Origin: Marvania coccoides
Lineage: Eukaryota > Chlorophyta > Trebouxiophyceae > Chlorellales > Chlorellaceae
Direction of reading: 5' to 3'
Assembly: GCA_963854735.1 (NCBI GenBank)
Contig: OY978097.1
Coordinates: 3,337,834-3,401,833 of the forward strand
Length of the DNA: 64,000 nucleotides
Part shown: piece after piece, positions 12,956-23,243 of the stretch
Layout: every line of letters begins with the position of its first letter
Numbering within the stretch: position 1 is the first letter of the stretch
The notes under the pieces: generated by a model
Told to the model about the DNA's origin: nothing
The model's input: the letters and a program-made list of their open reading frames with translations, nothing else
Databases searched by the model: none
Made by a program: the position numbers and the translations under genes

Positions 12956-15616
12956 TCAATGCTGGCCTCCCCCAAAGCCGAAGAAATTGAACGCCCCCCC
13001 TTGCTGCGGCTGCTGCGGCTGCTGTGGCTGCTGTGGCTGCTGGGGTGGGGGCGGCGGAGCTCCATTGGGAGGAGGGTACCCAGGGTGCTGCTGCTGCTGT
13101 GGAGGGGGAGGGTATGCGCCATACGCGGGGGGCTGCGGATATGTGTACTGCTGCTGGGCATACGGCTGCTGCTGGTTGGGCTGCTGCCACGTCTGTTGAG
13201 GAGCAGGCTGCGCAAAACCTGCCGGCGGCCAATGTGGCTGCTGAGGAGGGTACTGTGGAGGGTACCCGTACTGCTGGGGCGGCGGTGGTGAAGGCGGTGG
13301 TTGCTGCTGCTGCTGGCTGATCTTCATTGCTGCCAGGCGCTGCGCTGCTGCTGCAGCTTCCTGCTGCGCCGCCGACTCTTTTTTTAGGTGATCCAGGAGG
13401 TCATCGCACTGCGCACGCCGCGCCGCACAGTGGTCTCTAATCTGCTGCCGCGCCGCGACCACCGCCTCCTGCAGCGTCGTGTAAAACTGCACGCCCTCGC
13501 CCAGGTTGGCACAAATGTCGTGAAAGGAGCGTGCTGCCGAGCGAATGCCCTGCGCCGTGCCCTCGCACTCCCGCCGCCAGTCTGCAAACCCGTAGGCCTG
13601 ACGGAACGCAGCGTTGGCGGTGGCCATGGCGTCCAGGACCTGGCGCTGCTTGGCCACATTGGCAGCCACCTCCTTGGTCAAGTCGTCGTATTTTGCAAGC
13701 TCGGTCTTGAACAGGGCGTCCACGTCGCCAGCGTGCTCCCCCAGCAGCTTTGGCAGGATGTCGTCGGTGGCACGGCGCCCTTTCAGAGCCTCCTCGAGGG
13801 CGGCGCGCTGGGAGGACAGCGTGGCAAGGCCCTCCAATCCCGCGCGCAGGGCGGACACCGCGGCAGCTGGCTCCAGGTTGTCCACGCTCAGCATGGGCGC
13901 GTGCAGGCGCGGCATCGCCGCCGCAGCTGCCTCCACGCTCAGCGTGCCCAGCGCGGTGGCCTCTGCCGCCAGCTTGGTCTCCAGCTTGGCGTCGGAGTCC
14001 GCAGCCGCAGCGAGATTTCCTCGGTAGCCCTTGACTTTGTCCCACAGCGTCGCGGTGAGCTGCGCCGAGGGGGGGCGCCGCCAGCGCGCACCGTAGTGCG
14101 CACGCAGCTCGTCGTCCTCTTTGGCCTCTGCCGCCAGCTCCGCCTCTGCGGCGTCGAGCTCCGCGGCTGTGGCCCCCCGCACCTCTCGAATCTGCGCCAC
14201 CAGGCCCTGCAGGTGCCCAACCCCGCCGGCCGCCTCAACGTTCTCCAGCTCCACGCGCACGGCGTCGGGCAGGCCCTCTCCGCTGCCAGGATCCAGCGCG
14301 GTGAGGCTCTCGGGCAGCTCCCACTCCCTGAGCTTGAGCCGCGCGTCGTCGCTGGCGGTGGCCAGGGCGTCGGTCTGCTTGCGCACCACAGAGTCAACCA
14401 GGTCGGTGTACTTGGACAGCGCCTTGGTGACGGTGTCGGGCACCACCCCTCGAAACATGCCTTCGGTGGCTGCCGTGGGGCCTAGGTCGGCCGGCGGCAG
14501 CGGCTTCACCAGCGTCGCAGGAACGATGCCGGGAAGGTCTGCCGAGGCGGGGACACGCTGCAGGTACACCGTGGCGTTCTCCCGCTCCGCCCTGGCCAGC
14601 CTCTCTGCCACCGTCTGCTCCTTGGCGACGATGTTCTCCTGCAGGTCCTTGCTCGCGTACTTTGCCTCCTTCTTCGCACCCTCCAGCGTGGCCTTGGCCG
14701 CCCGCAGCTGCGCAATCTCCGACGCCACCCCCTTGAGCTCGTCCTTGGCCCTCAGGTCTGCTGCGCTGTGCAGGTCGGCCTCCAGGTGGAACAGCAGGCT
14801 CTTGACGGCAGCGTGCGCCTGCCACGACCGCTCAAAGTGATCCACCAGCGGTTTGTTGGCCAGCAGGCGGGATGTGTCGTCGTAGAACACCGCTACCTGC
14901 TTGGCCAGGCGGGCGAGGGTGGCGGCCGCTTTTCCGTCGCCTGCCGCCTTGTCCAGCACGCACTCCTGGGCCTGGGCCAGCATCAGGCGCTCCAGCATGG
15001 CGGCGCACTCGGGGGTAAGGTCTGCAGGGCGAGGGGCTTCCACCTTGAGCGCCAGGGTGTCTCTCAGCATGGCAAACACCCCCGCTGCCTCCTGGAACAT
15101 GCGAGCACCGTCCATCAGCCCCAAGGACGTCTTGCGGTCGGCGCCCAGGGCGTGCTGCGATATGGCCGCCCCCAGGTTGAACGCGATGGCCGCCTTCTCC
15201 AGGTGGATGCTGGACTGCTCCGTGCGCAGTTTTGGGCGGAATGCGTCGTACCACGCAAACGCCACCCTCACGTGGTCGCTGCCAGAGGAGATGGGGAAAC
15301 GAGACTCCATGGCGCACAGCACGCGGTAGTACTTGGCCAGGGTGTCTCGCAAGCCGCCGATGGCGGTGGGCTGGTTGATGACCTGGGCACGCAGCGACTC
15401 TACGTCCTCCATGTCGTCACGGCAGTCTTCTGCAGCCTGCAAGACGAGAACAAAGGGGAGGGAGGTGGGTTGCGCAGATGAGTGGTGGTGGAACACCGAA
15501 TTAAATGCACTCACGGTGCGGCCATACATCGCCGAGACGTAGTCAAGCACGGCATCTTTGAGATCAACAGGGTCAGACCGCTTGCAGTGGACAGCCAGCA
15601 GCAGGCCGCCCGCCAT
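12956..15616 (-). CDS. ALIX/BRO1-domain protein (ESCRT-associated)
   Basis: Exons 15616..15515 and 15436..12956 join in phase 0 across a 78-base GTGAGT...TGCAG intron; 860 residues. An N-terminal BRO1 domain occupies about residues 1-370 (AAEDCRDDMEDVESLR, LCAMESRFPIS, FAWYDAF, EKAAIAFNLGA, LMLAQAQECVLDKA). It is followed by a long helical V domain (about 380-720). A Pro/Gln/Tyr-rich tail has YGYPPQYPP-type motifs. This order is that of ALIX, Bro1 and plant ALIX, which bind ESCRT-III subunits through BRO1 and act in multivesicular body sorting and membrane scission. The small intron is a stop-free multiple of three, so the unspliced frame stays open. The gene converges with OTC and diverges from the THI5-like gene. 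Confidence 0.93.
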   Translation of the reverse strand: MAGGLLLAVHCKRSDPVDLKDAVLDYVSAMYGRTVSAFNSVFHHHSSAQPTSLPFVLVLQAAEDCRDDMEDVESLRAQVINQPTAIGGLRDTLAKYYRVLCAMESRFPISSGSDHVRVAFAWYDAFRPKLRTEQSSIHLEKAAIAFNLGAAISQHALGADRKTSLGLMDGARMFQEAAGVFAMLRDTLALKVEAPRPADLTPECAAMLERLMLAQAQECVLDKAAGDGKAAATLARLAKQVAVFYDDTSRLLANKPLVDHFERSWQAHAAVKSLLFHLEADLHSAADLRAKDELKGVASEIAQLRAAKATLEGAKKEAKYASKDLQENIVAKEQTVAERLARAERENATVYLQRVPASADLPGIVPATLVKPLPPADLGPTAATEGMFRGVVPDTVTKALSKYTDLVDSVVRKQTDALATASDDARLKLREWELPESLTALDPGSGEGLPDAVRVELENVEAAGGVGHLQGLVAQIREVRGATAAELDAAEAELAAEAKEDDELRAHYGARWRRPPSAQLTATLWDKVKGYRGNLAAAADSDAKLETKLAAEATALGTLSVEAAAAAMPRLHAPMLSVDNLEPAAAVSALRAGLEGLATLSSQRAALEEALKGRRATDDILPKLLGEHAGDVDALFKTELAKYDDLTKEVAANVAKQRQVLDAMATANAAFRQAYGFADWRRECEGTAQGIRSAARSFHDICANLGEGVQFYTTLQEAVVAARQQIRDHCAARRAQCDDLLDHLKKESAAQQEAAAAAQRLAAMKISQQQQQPPPSPPPPQQYGYPPQYPPQQPHWPPAGFAQPAPQQTWQQPNQQQPYAQQQYTYPQPPAYGAYPPPPQQQQHPGYPPPNGAPPPPPQQPQQPQQPQQPQQGGAFNFFGFGGGQH

Positions 15617-16035
15617 GCTGTTGCCTTTTTTTTTTTTTTAATTGGGGGGCTGAAATATTATTGCAGGGGCTCTAGAAAATAAAACGCGTTCAAGGGGGAG
15701 GCGATTTGAAAATTATTATCACTTATTTGTGTCAGCACCCTAAGGGAAGCAGCGCCTGGGGCAATCGTCCGAGACGTCGACACCCTGTCGAAATGTGCAT
15801 CTAAACGGCGGGAAATGAGCGTCACTCGTTTTTTTTTCGAAAGTCCCCTTTTTTCTTTTCGCTTTGACGAAAACTTGGTTTAATTCGACAAAATGCAGCC
15901 GGCACTGGATAAGCAACACACTTGCGACACCCTTTCAATTATCCATCTGACCAGGAGCATCAAAATTGGGCACCCTGCTGTCTGTTGCTTGCCCAATTGA
16001 GAGTTACTTGAGAGTTCATCTGAAAATTAAAAAAA
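15617..16035. other. divergent promoter region (ALIX / THI5-like)
   Basis: About 420 bases between two start codons on opposite strands. Contains a T-run next to the ALIX ATG and otherwise no recognisable element. Confidence 0.5.
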
Positions 16036-17232
16036 ATGGTTGCTGCTCCCATCAAGATCGCTCTGGATTGGACGCCCAATGGTGAGCCAACTTGTGTAGC
16101 CCCCCCCTCTTCCCCCCATGGTATTGTGTACTCAACTGGCGGGCCCCAACTGGCGGGCCTGCGTTCCCTTTCCTTGGGGAGGCTGCTCTACCCCGATCAA
16201 GCACATTTTTTTTATTTTTTTTTAACAATCGCAGGCAACCACGTTGGCATGTTTGTGGCCAAGGCGCAGGGACTGTACGCCGCAGCTGGACTGGACGTCG
16301 AGTTCATCAGCCCCCACCGGGACGCCTACAAGACCACCCCTGCTTCGCGCGTGAAGAGCGGAGAGGCGCTGCTGGCCATCACCCCCAGCGAGTCGGTCAT
16401 CAGTCACGCGCTGCGCCCTCCCACACACACCAAGCCCGCCATCCAGGCGGTTGCTGCGGTCCTCCAGTCTGACGACTCTGCCATCGTCACCCTGAAGTCG
16501 TCTGGCATCGATCGCCCCGCCAAGCTGGAGGGCAAGCGCTACGCCAGCTACGCCGCGCGCTTCGAGGGCCGCATCGTCCAGCAGATGATCAAGAACGACG
16601 GCGGCAGCGGCGACTACCAGGAGCTGGCGCTGCCCTTCTTGGGACTGTGGTCCACTGTGCTGAAGAACGAAGCCGATTCCACGTGGGTGTTCATGGGGTG
16701 GGAGGGCGAGGAGGCAAAGATGAAGGGCGTGGAGCTCAACGTGTTCAAGCTGGGGGACTATGGCGTGGCCTATGGGTACCCCCTGGTCATGGTGGCAGCC
16801 ACCGAGACGCTGCCCGCCAACGCTGCCACCATCTCCAAGTTCCTGGCTGCCACCGCGCAGGGCTACGCCTTTGCGGCTGCCAGCCCGGCCGAGGCAGGCG
16901 AAGCCATGGCAGCTAGTGTTGCTACCGAGTTTCCCGACCTGGCCCTGGACCCTGAGCTGGTCAAGCGCAGCGTGGGCGTGGTTTCAAAAGCGTGCTGCAG
17001 CAGCAGCTGTGGCGGACCAACAAAATGGGGGGTGATGGAGGCGGGCAGGTGGGATGCGTTCCTGGACTGGCTGTCGGAAAACAAGCTGCTCACCACCAAG
17101 GTGCAGAGCCGTGGACCTGCCAGCGACACCACCACCTCGCTGGACGGTCTGCGCAGCGGGGATGCGGGCGACATTATCCCCAGGGACGCAATCAGCTCCG
17201 CCTCCCTGTTTACCACCGAGTATCTGCCTTGA
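16036..17232 (+). CDS. NMT1/THI5-like (SsuA/THI5) periplasmic-binding-fold protein
   Basis: Exons 16036..16081 and 16235..17232, phase 1; 347 residues. The fold is that of thiamine-pyrimidine binding or synthesis proteins of the NMT1/THI5 superfamily: IKIALDWTPNGNHVGMFVAK, the AKAQGLYAAAGLDVEF segment, YKTTPASRVKSGEALLAITP, SSGIDRPAKLEGKRYASY, WVFMGWEGEEAK, FLAATAQGYAFAAASP and WDAFLDWLSENKLL. It resembles bacterial ThiY-type HMP-precursor binding proteins and their soluble fungal relatives more than yeast Thi5, whose CCCFC motif is absent; a CCSSSC stretch occurs near residue 277. There is no signal peptide, so a cytosolic role in pyrimidine (HMP) binding or salvage is possible but not shown. 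Its 153-base intron is a stop-free multiple of three. Confidence 0.85.
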   Translation: MVAAPIKIALDWTPNGEPTCVAPPSSPHGIVYSTGGPQLAGLRSLSLGRLLYPDQAHFFYFFLTIAGNHVGMFVAKAQGLYAAAGLDVEFISPHRDAYKTTPASRVKSGEALLAITPSESVISHALRPPTHTKPAIQAVAAVLQSDDSAIVTLKSSGIDRPAKLEGKRYASYAARFEGRIVQQMIKNDGGSGDYQELALPFLGLWSTVLKNEADSTWVFMGWEGEEAKMKGVELNVFKLGDYGVAYGYPLVMVAATETLPANAATISKFLAATAQGYAFAAASPAEAGEAMAASVATEFPDLALDPELVKRSVGVVSKACCSSSCGGPTKWGVMEAGRWDAFLDWLSENKLLTTKVQSRGPASDTTTSLDGLRSGDAGDIIPRDAISSASLFTTEYLP

Positions 17233-17728
17233 TATGTTGTTATGGAAGAAGTTGTTACGATGGAAGAATATGGCCACGCACACTCCCACCATTGTCCCAT
17301 TGCTACCAAATTAATGATTTTTTCAAGGCACTTCAAAAAAAAAATTGCACTTGCCAAGTATTTAACCAAGGTTATTTGTACAGAAAAATGGTCAATTAGG
17401 CTACGAAATGGAAAAAGTGCTACGGGAATAAAAAGCTGCTGAAAAACAACAACAACACAACAGAGAGAAAAAGTCGCATGTAAAGAAAGTAAAAGCGAGG
17501 CAAGAGGGGCCAAATGCACCAGCACGCCCTGCCTGCTATGAGCCAGATCGTTGGCAGTGTGCGTGCCACCCGCCAAACATAATGGGCGGGCGGATGATGA
17601 TTTTTTTCAAACGAAATACAATTCATTTCTATGTCATATAAACGATTATGTTGATTAGTTCGGTGCGAATGAAATTTGAAGAGTCGAAATGCGAGAGAGA
17701 AGAAGAGAGAGAGTGATGACTTCGGTGT
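17233..17728. other. convergent intergenic region
   Basis: About 500 AT-richer bases between the 3' ends of the THI5-like and GAF-like genes; no coding or structural signal recognised. Confidence 0.5.
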
Positions 17729-18593
17729 TCAAAGGTCGCCGTGCAGCATGCGCACGGATGTGGTGCGCGCCATGCCCATGCCGCTGCCACCACCGCCGCT
17801 GCCGAACGAGCGCGAGTCCCAGGCGCCGTTGTTGGCCTCAAAGGACCCGTGGCGAGAGGGGTCGGGCGGGGCGCTGTGCCGCGAGATGGTCTTGCCTGAG
17901 GGTTGTGGCAGCTGGGGTTGCTGCACCGGGTTGCTGAGCGCCAGGCTGAGTTGGTCCATGACCTCTGCCACCGCGCTGATGAGGTTGGCCACCACCATGT
18001 CGGTGCTGGAGGTGGGGTTCACCATCAACTCAAGCGCGGCAACAACGCCGCGCGCGGTGGCGCCAGGTGCGGCGTCGTACACCGGCAGGTAGACAACCTC
18101 GCGCACCGTCAGCGCCGCCAGCCCCGCGTGGAGTCTGTTGAGGGGGTGCATGTCCTCGGGCAGGTTGCCTGCCTGCTGCACCACCTGCACCACCCCGCTC
18201 TCCCACACCTTGCCCATGGGGCCCAGGTGGGTGAGGGGGAGGCCCTGCTCGCAGCACGCGCGGTGAAAGTCCTGCAGGGCGGGGTTGCCCAGCAGGCACA
18301 GGGGCTCGGCTTTCAGCAGCTGCTTGCCCTCGGTGAGCACCGGCAAGTAGGTGATGACCTGCACGGCAAAGACATAACCAGGGGTTGTGTGAGACGAAGA
18401 AACCACCAACTGAGACCAAAAGGCGCTGAAGCGGCAGCAAAGCCCTCTCCCTCACCTGTGCCAGCGCCAGGTTCTTCGCGACGGCATGGGTTCCGAGCAG
18501 GGAGAGAAGCTGTGACAGTTTGGGTTGAATGGTGCGCTGCCACGCTTCCAGAAAGGCTTGTCCCGTAGTTGGCTGCTGTGATGTGTCAGACAT
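17729..18593 (-). CDS. GAF-like domain protein related to the NLP N-terminus
   Basis: Exons 18593..18456 and 18358..17729 join in phase 0 across a 97-base GTGAGG...GTGCAG intron; 255 residues. Residues about 20-185 form a GAF-like module: QPKLSQLLSLL, TYLPVLTEGKQLLKAEPLC, FHRACCEQGLPL, GVVQVVQQAG, VREVVYLPVYD, GVVAALELMV. This resembles the N-terminal domain of plant NIN-like/RWP-RK nitrate regulators and algal relatives. No RWP-RK or PB1 domain follows; the tail is Gly/Ser-rich. It may be a stand-alone sensor or partner protein. Assignment to the NLP group is tentative, since GAF domains are diverse. Confidence 0.6.
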
Positions 18594-19565
18594 TCAAGAC
18601 TCCCGGCCTCACTGCTGCCGTCTCACAAGGTCTACTGACTCAAAGCTACCAAATTGGGCATACGTAGGGGGCAAAATTGTAGGATGGTTTAAAAAAAATC
18701 GTCGCAAAGCACTGCTGGCGAGAAAATATCTAGCAAATTAAACGGGCGCGGGCGACGTCTAGGGCGATCTTCAACGTTGCCTCGAGTTATAATCAAGCGT
18801 CGTGTGCTGTTGCAGTGCCGGAAGGGTTGGGTTGTAGCGAGGCGGTCGATGCCAAAGCGCCTTTTGCGCTTTGACCAGCCTTTCAAAAACACGCCCAGCT
18901 GCCCGAATAAAATAAAAAAATACTTCATTTTCAAGCGCGCTAGAGGAGTAGCGTACTGTAGTTCAGTGTCCTCCTCTGGAGAGAGCAGCCAGGTGTGAGC
19001 TCGTCCTTGGCTGTCGCAAGGAATTGCCGAGGGCTGCATGTTCTTCTTCTCATGCACTTGTAGAGCTATCTGTGAAACTTATGGAAGCCTTATTACCGTC
19101 TGTTTACGTTGATGAGGTCACAAGGGAGGTAAACAAACAAACACACAAACCAACACAGGGGAGGGGGTCTATTACAAATCAACGGGAAAAGCACCAGGTA
19201 TGTTCTCGTACGAAAAAGTGGGAGAATAAAGAAGGGAGGAGGCAAGTCGCCGTGTGTGTGTGTGTGGGGGGGGGTATTTTATGAGAGATAGGGAGAAAAA
19301 AAGTCACTGAATTTGTCAGGAGGAATTTATGAATCAACGAGCAACCAAAAAGAATATGATTTATGAATCAATGGTCAACAACAACCAAAGGGGAGAAATA
19401 GGTAAACATTTTGGAGTGGACATAAAGTAAAGTAGGCAAAAAAAAACGACGTCATTCATAAAGTACGCTAGAAAACGATGGGGGGGGTCACAAACTATCA
19501 CAATGCAAGTGGGTGCCCAGAAAAAAACTAAATTCAATGCCAGCTTATTGGAGTCTCGTACTGCA
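18594..19565. other. intergenic
   Basis: About 970 bases between two minus-strand genes, with short open frames of low complexity, a TG/G run at about 19250-19275 and A-rich stretches. No gene could be supported. Confidence 0.5.
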
Positions 19566-22500
19566 TCACGCGGCCACAACTGCCGGAGGTACAGCATGAC
19601 TGGCTTCATCAGCGTGTTGGGCCTGTTCTTCTTCGTCGTCGTCGTCGCACTCCACGCTGTCAGCGTCATCTTCAACGTCGACCACGTCCTCACTCGCGGC
19701 GCTGGGGGTCACAGCGTCGGGGCTCTCCATGAAGATATCCTCTGAAGCGCCGTCTTCGTCGTCCTCTGAAGCCTCCACCTCGGTCACCACTACCATCAAA
19801 TCCTCAGCGGGAGAAGAAGAGATACTCAGCTCGGTGACCAGCTGCGCAACCTCCTCCTGGGTATCGACAGATACACCGGCCTCCAGCTCAGCAGCCTGTT
19901 CTTCCGAAGAAAACGGGGAAGACGCAACAGCGTCGGCAGCAGCAGGTGACGGTGTCTCGTCAACCATGGCGGCGCTGAACGCAGCAGCAGTGATGCGGCG
20001 AGCTAGAGCAGCGGCCTCTTCCGCCTCTGCAGGCTGCTCCTCGATGGCTTCCTTCTCCTCTTCCTGCTGCTGGTGCTGCAGAACCAGCGAGCTGAGGGAC
20101 ACCATCGGCACAGAGCGCGCCGAAAAGAAGGTGTCCATGGAGAACGAGCTCTGCGCCTCCAGGGGAGCGGCAGCAGCAGCAGCAGCAGGCTGTTCAGCCA
20201 CCGCAAATGCAGGCTCTTCTTCAACAGCTGGCCCCTCCTCAACCTCTTTCTCCTCCCACGGCCTGTGGGAACGGCGTGGTGGTGGTGGTGGTGGTGCTGC
20301 TGCTGCCACCTCCACCGGCTCGGGCGCCGCCGCCTCCAGCTCCAGCTGGCGCGCTGCCGGCAGCTTCTCCTTTGCTGCCGCCACAGCAGCCTGCTTCGCC
20401 TTGGGGCTGAGCCCCTCCTCCGCCTTTGCGGCCTTGATGCCGCGGGACCCGGGTGGCGATGCGGGGGCCGGCCCGTACACAGTGCGTCCAAAAGCGTACC
20501 GCGCCGTCTTTGCCGCCGCGGCCGCCTTTCTCGCCTCAGCGGCAGAGTAGGAGACGCCGCGTCCAGGGGTGGTGGGCCCGGTGGATGACGTCACCCTCCA
20601 TTTTGTGGACAGCCTGGGGGAAGAGGGCTGCGTGGGCTGCGTCTTGCGCACGCCTGCAGCGCCAGAGGGAGGGGACAGCGGGGGAGGGGCGCGCTCCCTG
20701 GAACGGTCAACCAGCGCGCGCAGATCGGGGCTGAGGGTGTCGAAAGAGGGTCCACCGCGGGCAGAGATGCCCGACAGCTTGGCAGGGTCGTCGTGCAGCT
20801 TGACGTACCCGGTGCGGGTGCCGCGCAGGGCAGGGCCGCCCGCCTCAGCCACCATCCGCGACACCTGCAGCATGGACTGCGCACGGCGGTCTGCCACCAG
20901 CACCAGCGCCACCAAAAAGTGGTCAAAATCAAGGCGGCGCGCGGAGCGAGGCTTGGCTGCGGCGTACACCACGTCGACGTGCGGGGCGGTCATGCCCCAC
21001 GACAGCAGCCCACAGTCGCGGCACAGCTTGGCGAAGCGCATGCAGTCCAGGCCTGGGCCTTCATCCACGAACGAAGACCTTCCAGCTGAGTGGCTGGGCG
21101 AGGCAGGGCCGCGAGCGGGGCTGCGCAGCGGCTTGGCGCCTCCAAACGTGGTGAATCCTAGGAAGGCTTCGCGCAAGCGGTGCTCTGCGGCCATGCCCTC
21201 CTGGGTGCGCAGGTGCAGGCGCACAGCGGAGATGGGGTGGCGGCCATAAAACTTGCGGAAGTCCTCGTAGTCCAGGGCGCCGTCGTAGTCGCTGTCGGCA
21301 GCCACCAACGCCGCTCTGGCTGCGGCAGGACGCTCAAAGAGGTCCACGCCGTCCAGCAGCCCCATGTGGGCCATGAGCGTCTCAAACCCGTCAGCGGTGA
21401 TGGCGTCGCGAGAGGTGGTGAGGTGCTCGTTGAACACCGCAAGGCACTCGGCGTCGCGGGAGGGCCCGTTGGGAACGGCCTCGGCGCCGCCTGCAAATGA
21501 GAGGGGCTCCAGGGCCGCCTCTGCCTCCACCTCCTCCATGGGCGCACCAGTCAGCTCAGACACCCGCACCCTGGCGCCGCTGTCCAAGCGCAGCTGCCGC
21601 ACCGCCGCCTCCACCGAACCCTCGCCAATGGCTTTCAGCAGCCGCCGCAGCGCCATGCCCTGATCGGGGTAGTGGGCGTCGGGCAGGGCCCCGCAGGCCG
21701 AGGAAGCGTCCAGACGCACAGAGTGCAGCAAGCTCTGGGTGCCGCTGTGCAGCCGGGACAGCTCCTCCACCATGCCCTCCCCTTTGGCCATGCGCAGCAG
21801 CCATCCGGGCTGGCTCCAGGCCTCAAACACGGGGTAGGCCTCCTTCATGCCGCCCTTGACTCGGCGCAGCACAGACGCGTGCTCGCCCTTGAGTCGCTCG
21901 CCGTTGGACCCCACCACGTTAACCACGCTCACAAAGAAGTCAGACAGCGCGGCGGCGGCGCCGCGGTGGGCCAGCACGCCGTCGGCTTCGCCCTGCAGGC
22001 GGGCGGTCTCTGCCACCAGCGCCGTGAACTGCGCCACCAGGGCGTCGCTGCTGAAAGACATCGACTCCGCCAGCGCCTCGCCATCCATCACGCCTTGCAG
22101 GTCCAGCAGAGCTAGGCGCAGGCGTGTGGTGTCCACCTTGGGCCGCGCGTCCACCTGGATGTGCAGCGGGTGGTGTGCCTTCCGCTTTGGCAAACGCGGA
22201 GCCTTGGTGGACACGGGCGAGACGGGGGCAGGCTCCGGCTCTGGCTCTGGCTCGAGTTCTGGCTCCTCCAGCAGCTCCTCCTCCTCGTCTTCGTAGGGAG
22301 GGAGAGGCGGCGGGGAGGGCGGGGGGGGAGGAGGAGAGGGTGGCAGTGGTGCAAGCTGTTGGAGCGGAGCTACGCGTACGGGCTCGGGAATTACGGCAGT
22401 TTCCAGCTTGCTGCTCTTCTCCGGTGACGAGAACAGCCGTTTCAGGAGAGGGCTTTTGGCCGCATGTCCCCCCTTCTGCAATAAAACATGTGACGAAGGC

Positions 22501-22603
22501 GGCAAGGTCATTGCGCTCGCCAAAGGGGGCGCTTGCAAGCTTCTACACCGCATGATCATGCAGTCTGCCGGCCCACCTTTTCACCCTTGGAGAAGAGGCC
22601 CAT
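19566..22603 (-). CDS. EF-hand plus p25-alpha/TPPP domain protein
   Basis: Best model: exon 1 22603..22577 (MGLFSKGEK) and exon 2 22475..19566, joined in phase 0 by GTGGGC...TTGCAG; 978 residues. An in-frame ATG at 22559 without the intron is an alternative start. After a Pro- and Glu-rich N-terminus comes a helical region (about 130-300). An EF-hand-like loop follows (DSDYDGALDYEDF, about 403-415). The p25-alpha/TPPP core is at about 440-560 (GLDCMRFAKLCRDCGLL, VVYAAAKP, LDFDHFLVALVLVADRR), then a TGYVKLHDDP segment like the TPPP C-terminal motif. About 400 residues of Ala/Ser/Glu-rich tail follow. TPPP-family proteins bind tubulin and are tied to ciliary or microtubule functions. The long acidic tail and N-terminal helical domain are unusual additions. 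Confidence 0.78.
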
Positions 22604-23056
22604 TGCGGAGAGACTGTGTCGAAATCAGATGTATCAACAACAGGTTTCGATGTGGCGAGCAAAGCGGACCTCGATCGCTGTGTCAGACGGTCTTTGTGGA
22701 AATGGGTGTCGAAAAACGCCGGGAGACAGCAGGAAAGATCGACCCCTGAGGTCCAACGCCAAACGAACAGCTTCAATTAGATCTTCGTCTGACTGGCCCA
22801 AAGAGCAACTGCCCACGGCCAAAGTCTAAAAAATACGGATAGGCTGGTTTATAAATGGGCGGAATTGTCCGTTAACTGGGCGAATTAGTGCCCAGAGGGG
22901 GAAGTAATCAACAAATGTCGACCAGCGCAAACCGAGAAGAAAGAGTGACTATCAGAGTCGGTTGAATGAACGAAAGCGTATGCGTGCGCCCAACTTTTTT
23001 TATAAATATATGGGCATGTAGCCATTCATCCATTCAGATCCAGGGCGAGCAGCAGG
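22604..23056. promoter_or_regulatory. divergent promoter region (TPPP-like / DHHC)
   Basis: A 453-base region between start codons on opposite strands. A TATAAATA lies at about 23001, some 50 bases before the DHHC start codon, and TTTATAAATGGG at about 22848. These are plausible TATA boxes by sequence only. Confidence 0.45.
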
Positions 23057-23209
23057 ATGGATTTGCTCCTAATATTTTTGCCGCTCATCTTATTATACGT
23101 CTCGCTGCTGCTCATCGGCAGCCATGAGTGCTTTCTGGGAACATGGGTTGAGCGGCTGCACTATGCACTGACCGATGGGGTGTGCGATGCGCTCGAGTTA
23201 GTGGAGAGA

Positions 23210-23243
<34 letters not shown>

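Noticed and set aside
22543..22559. ATG at 22559 as start of the TPPP-like gene
   Set aside because: It would lie in the intron predicted by a strong TTTTATTGCAG acceptor at 22476; the upstream MGLFSKGEK exon gives a better N-terminus. Kept only as an alternative.
22634..22822. Minus-strand frame starting MAVGSCSLGQ upstream of the TPPP-like gene
   Set aside because: No splice junction joins it to the main frame, it overlaps the likely promoter, and it has no recognisable homology.
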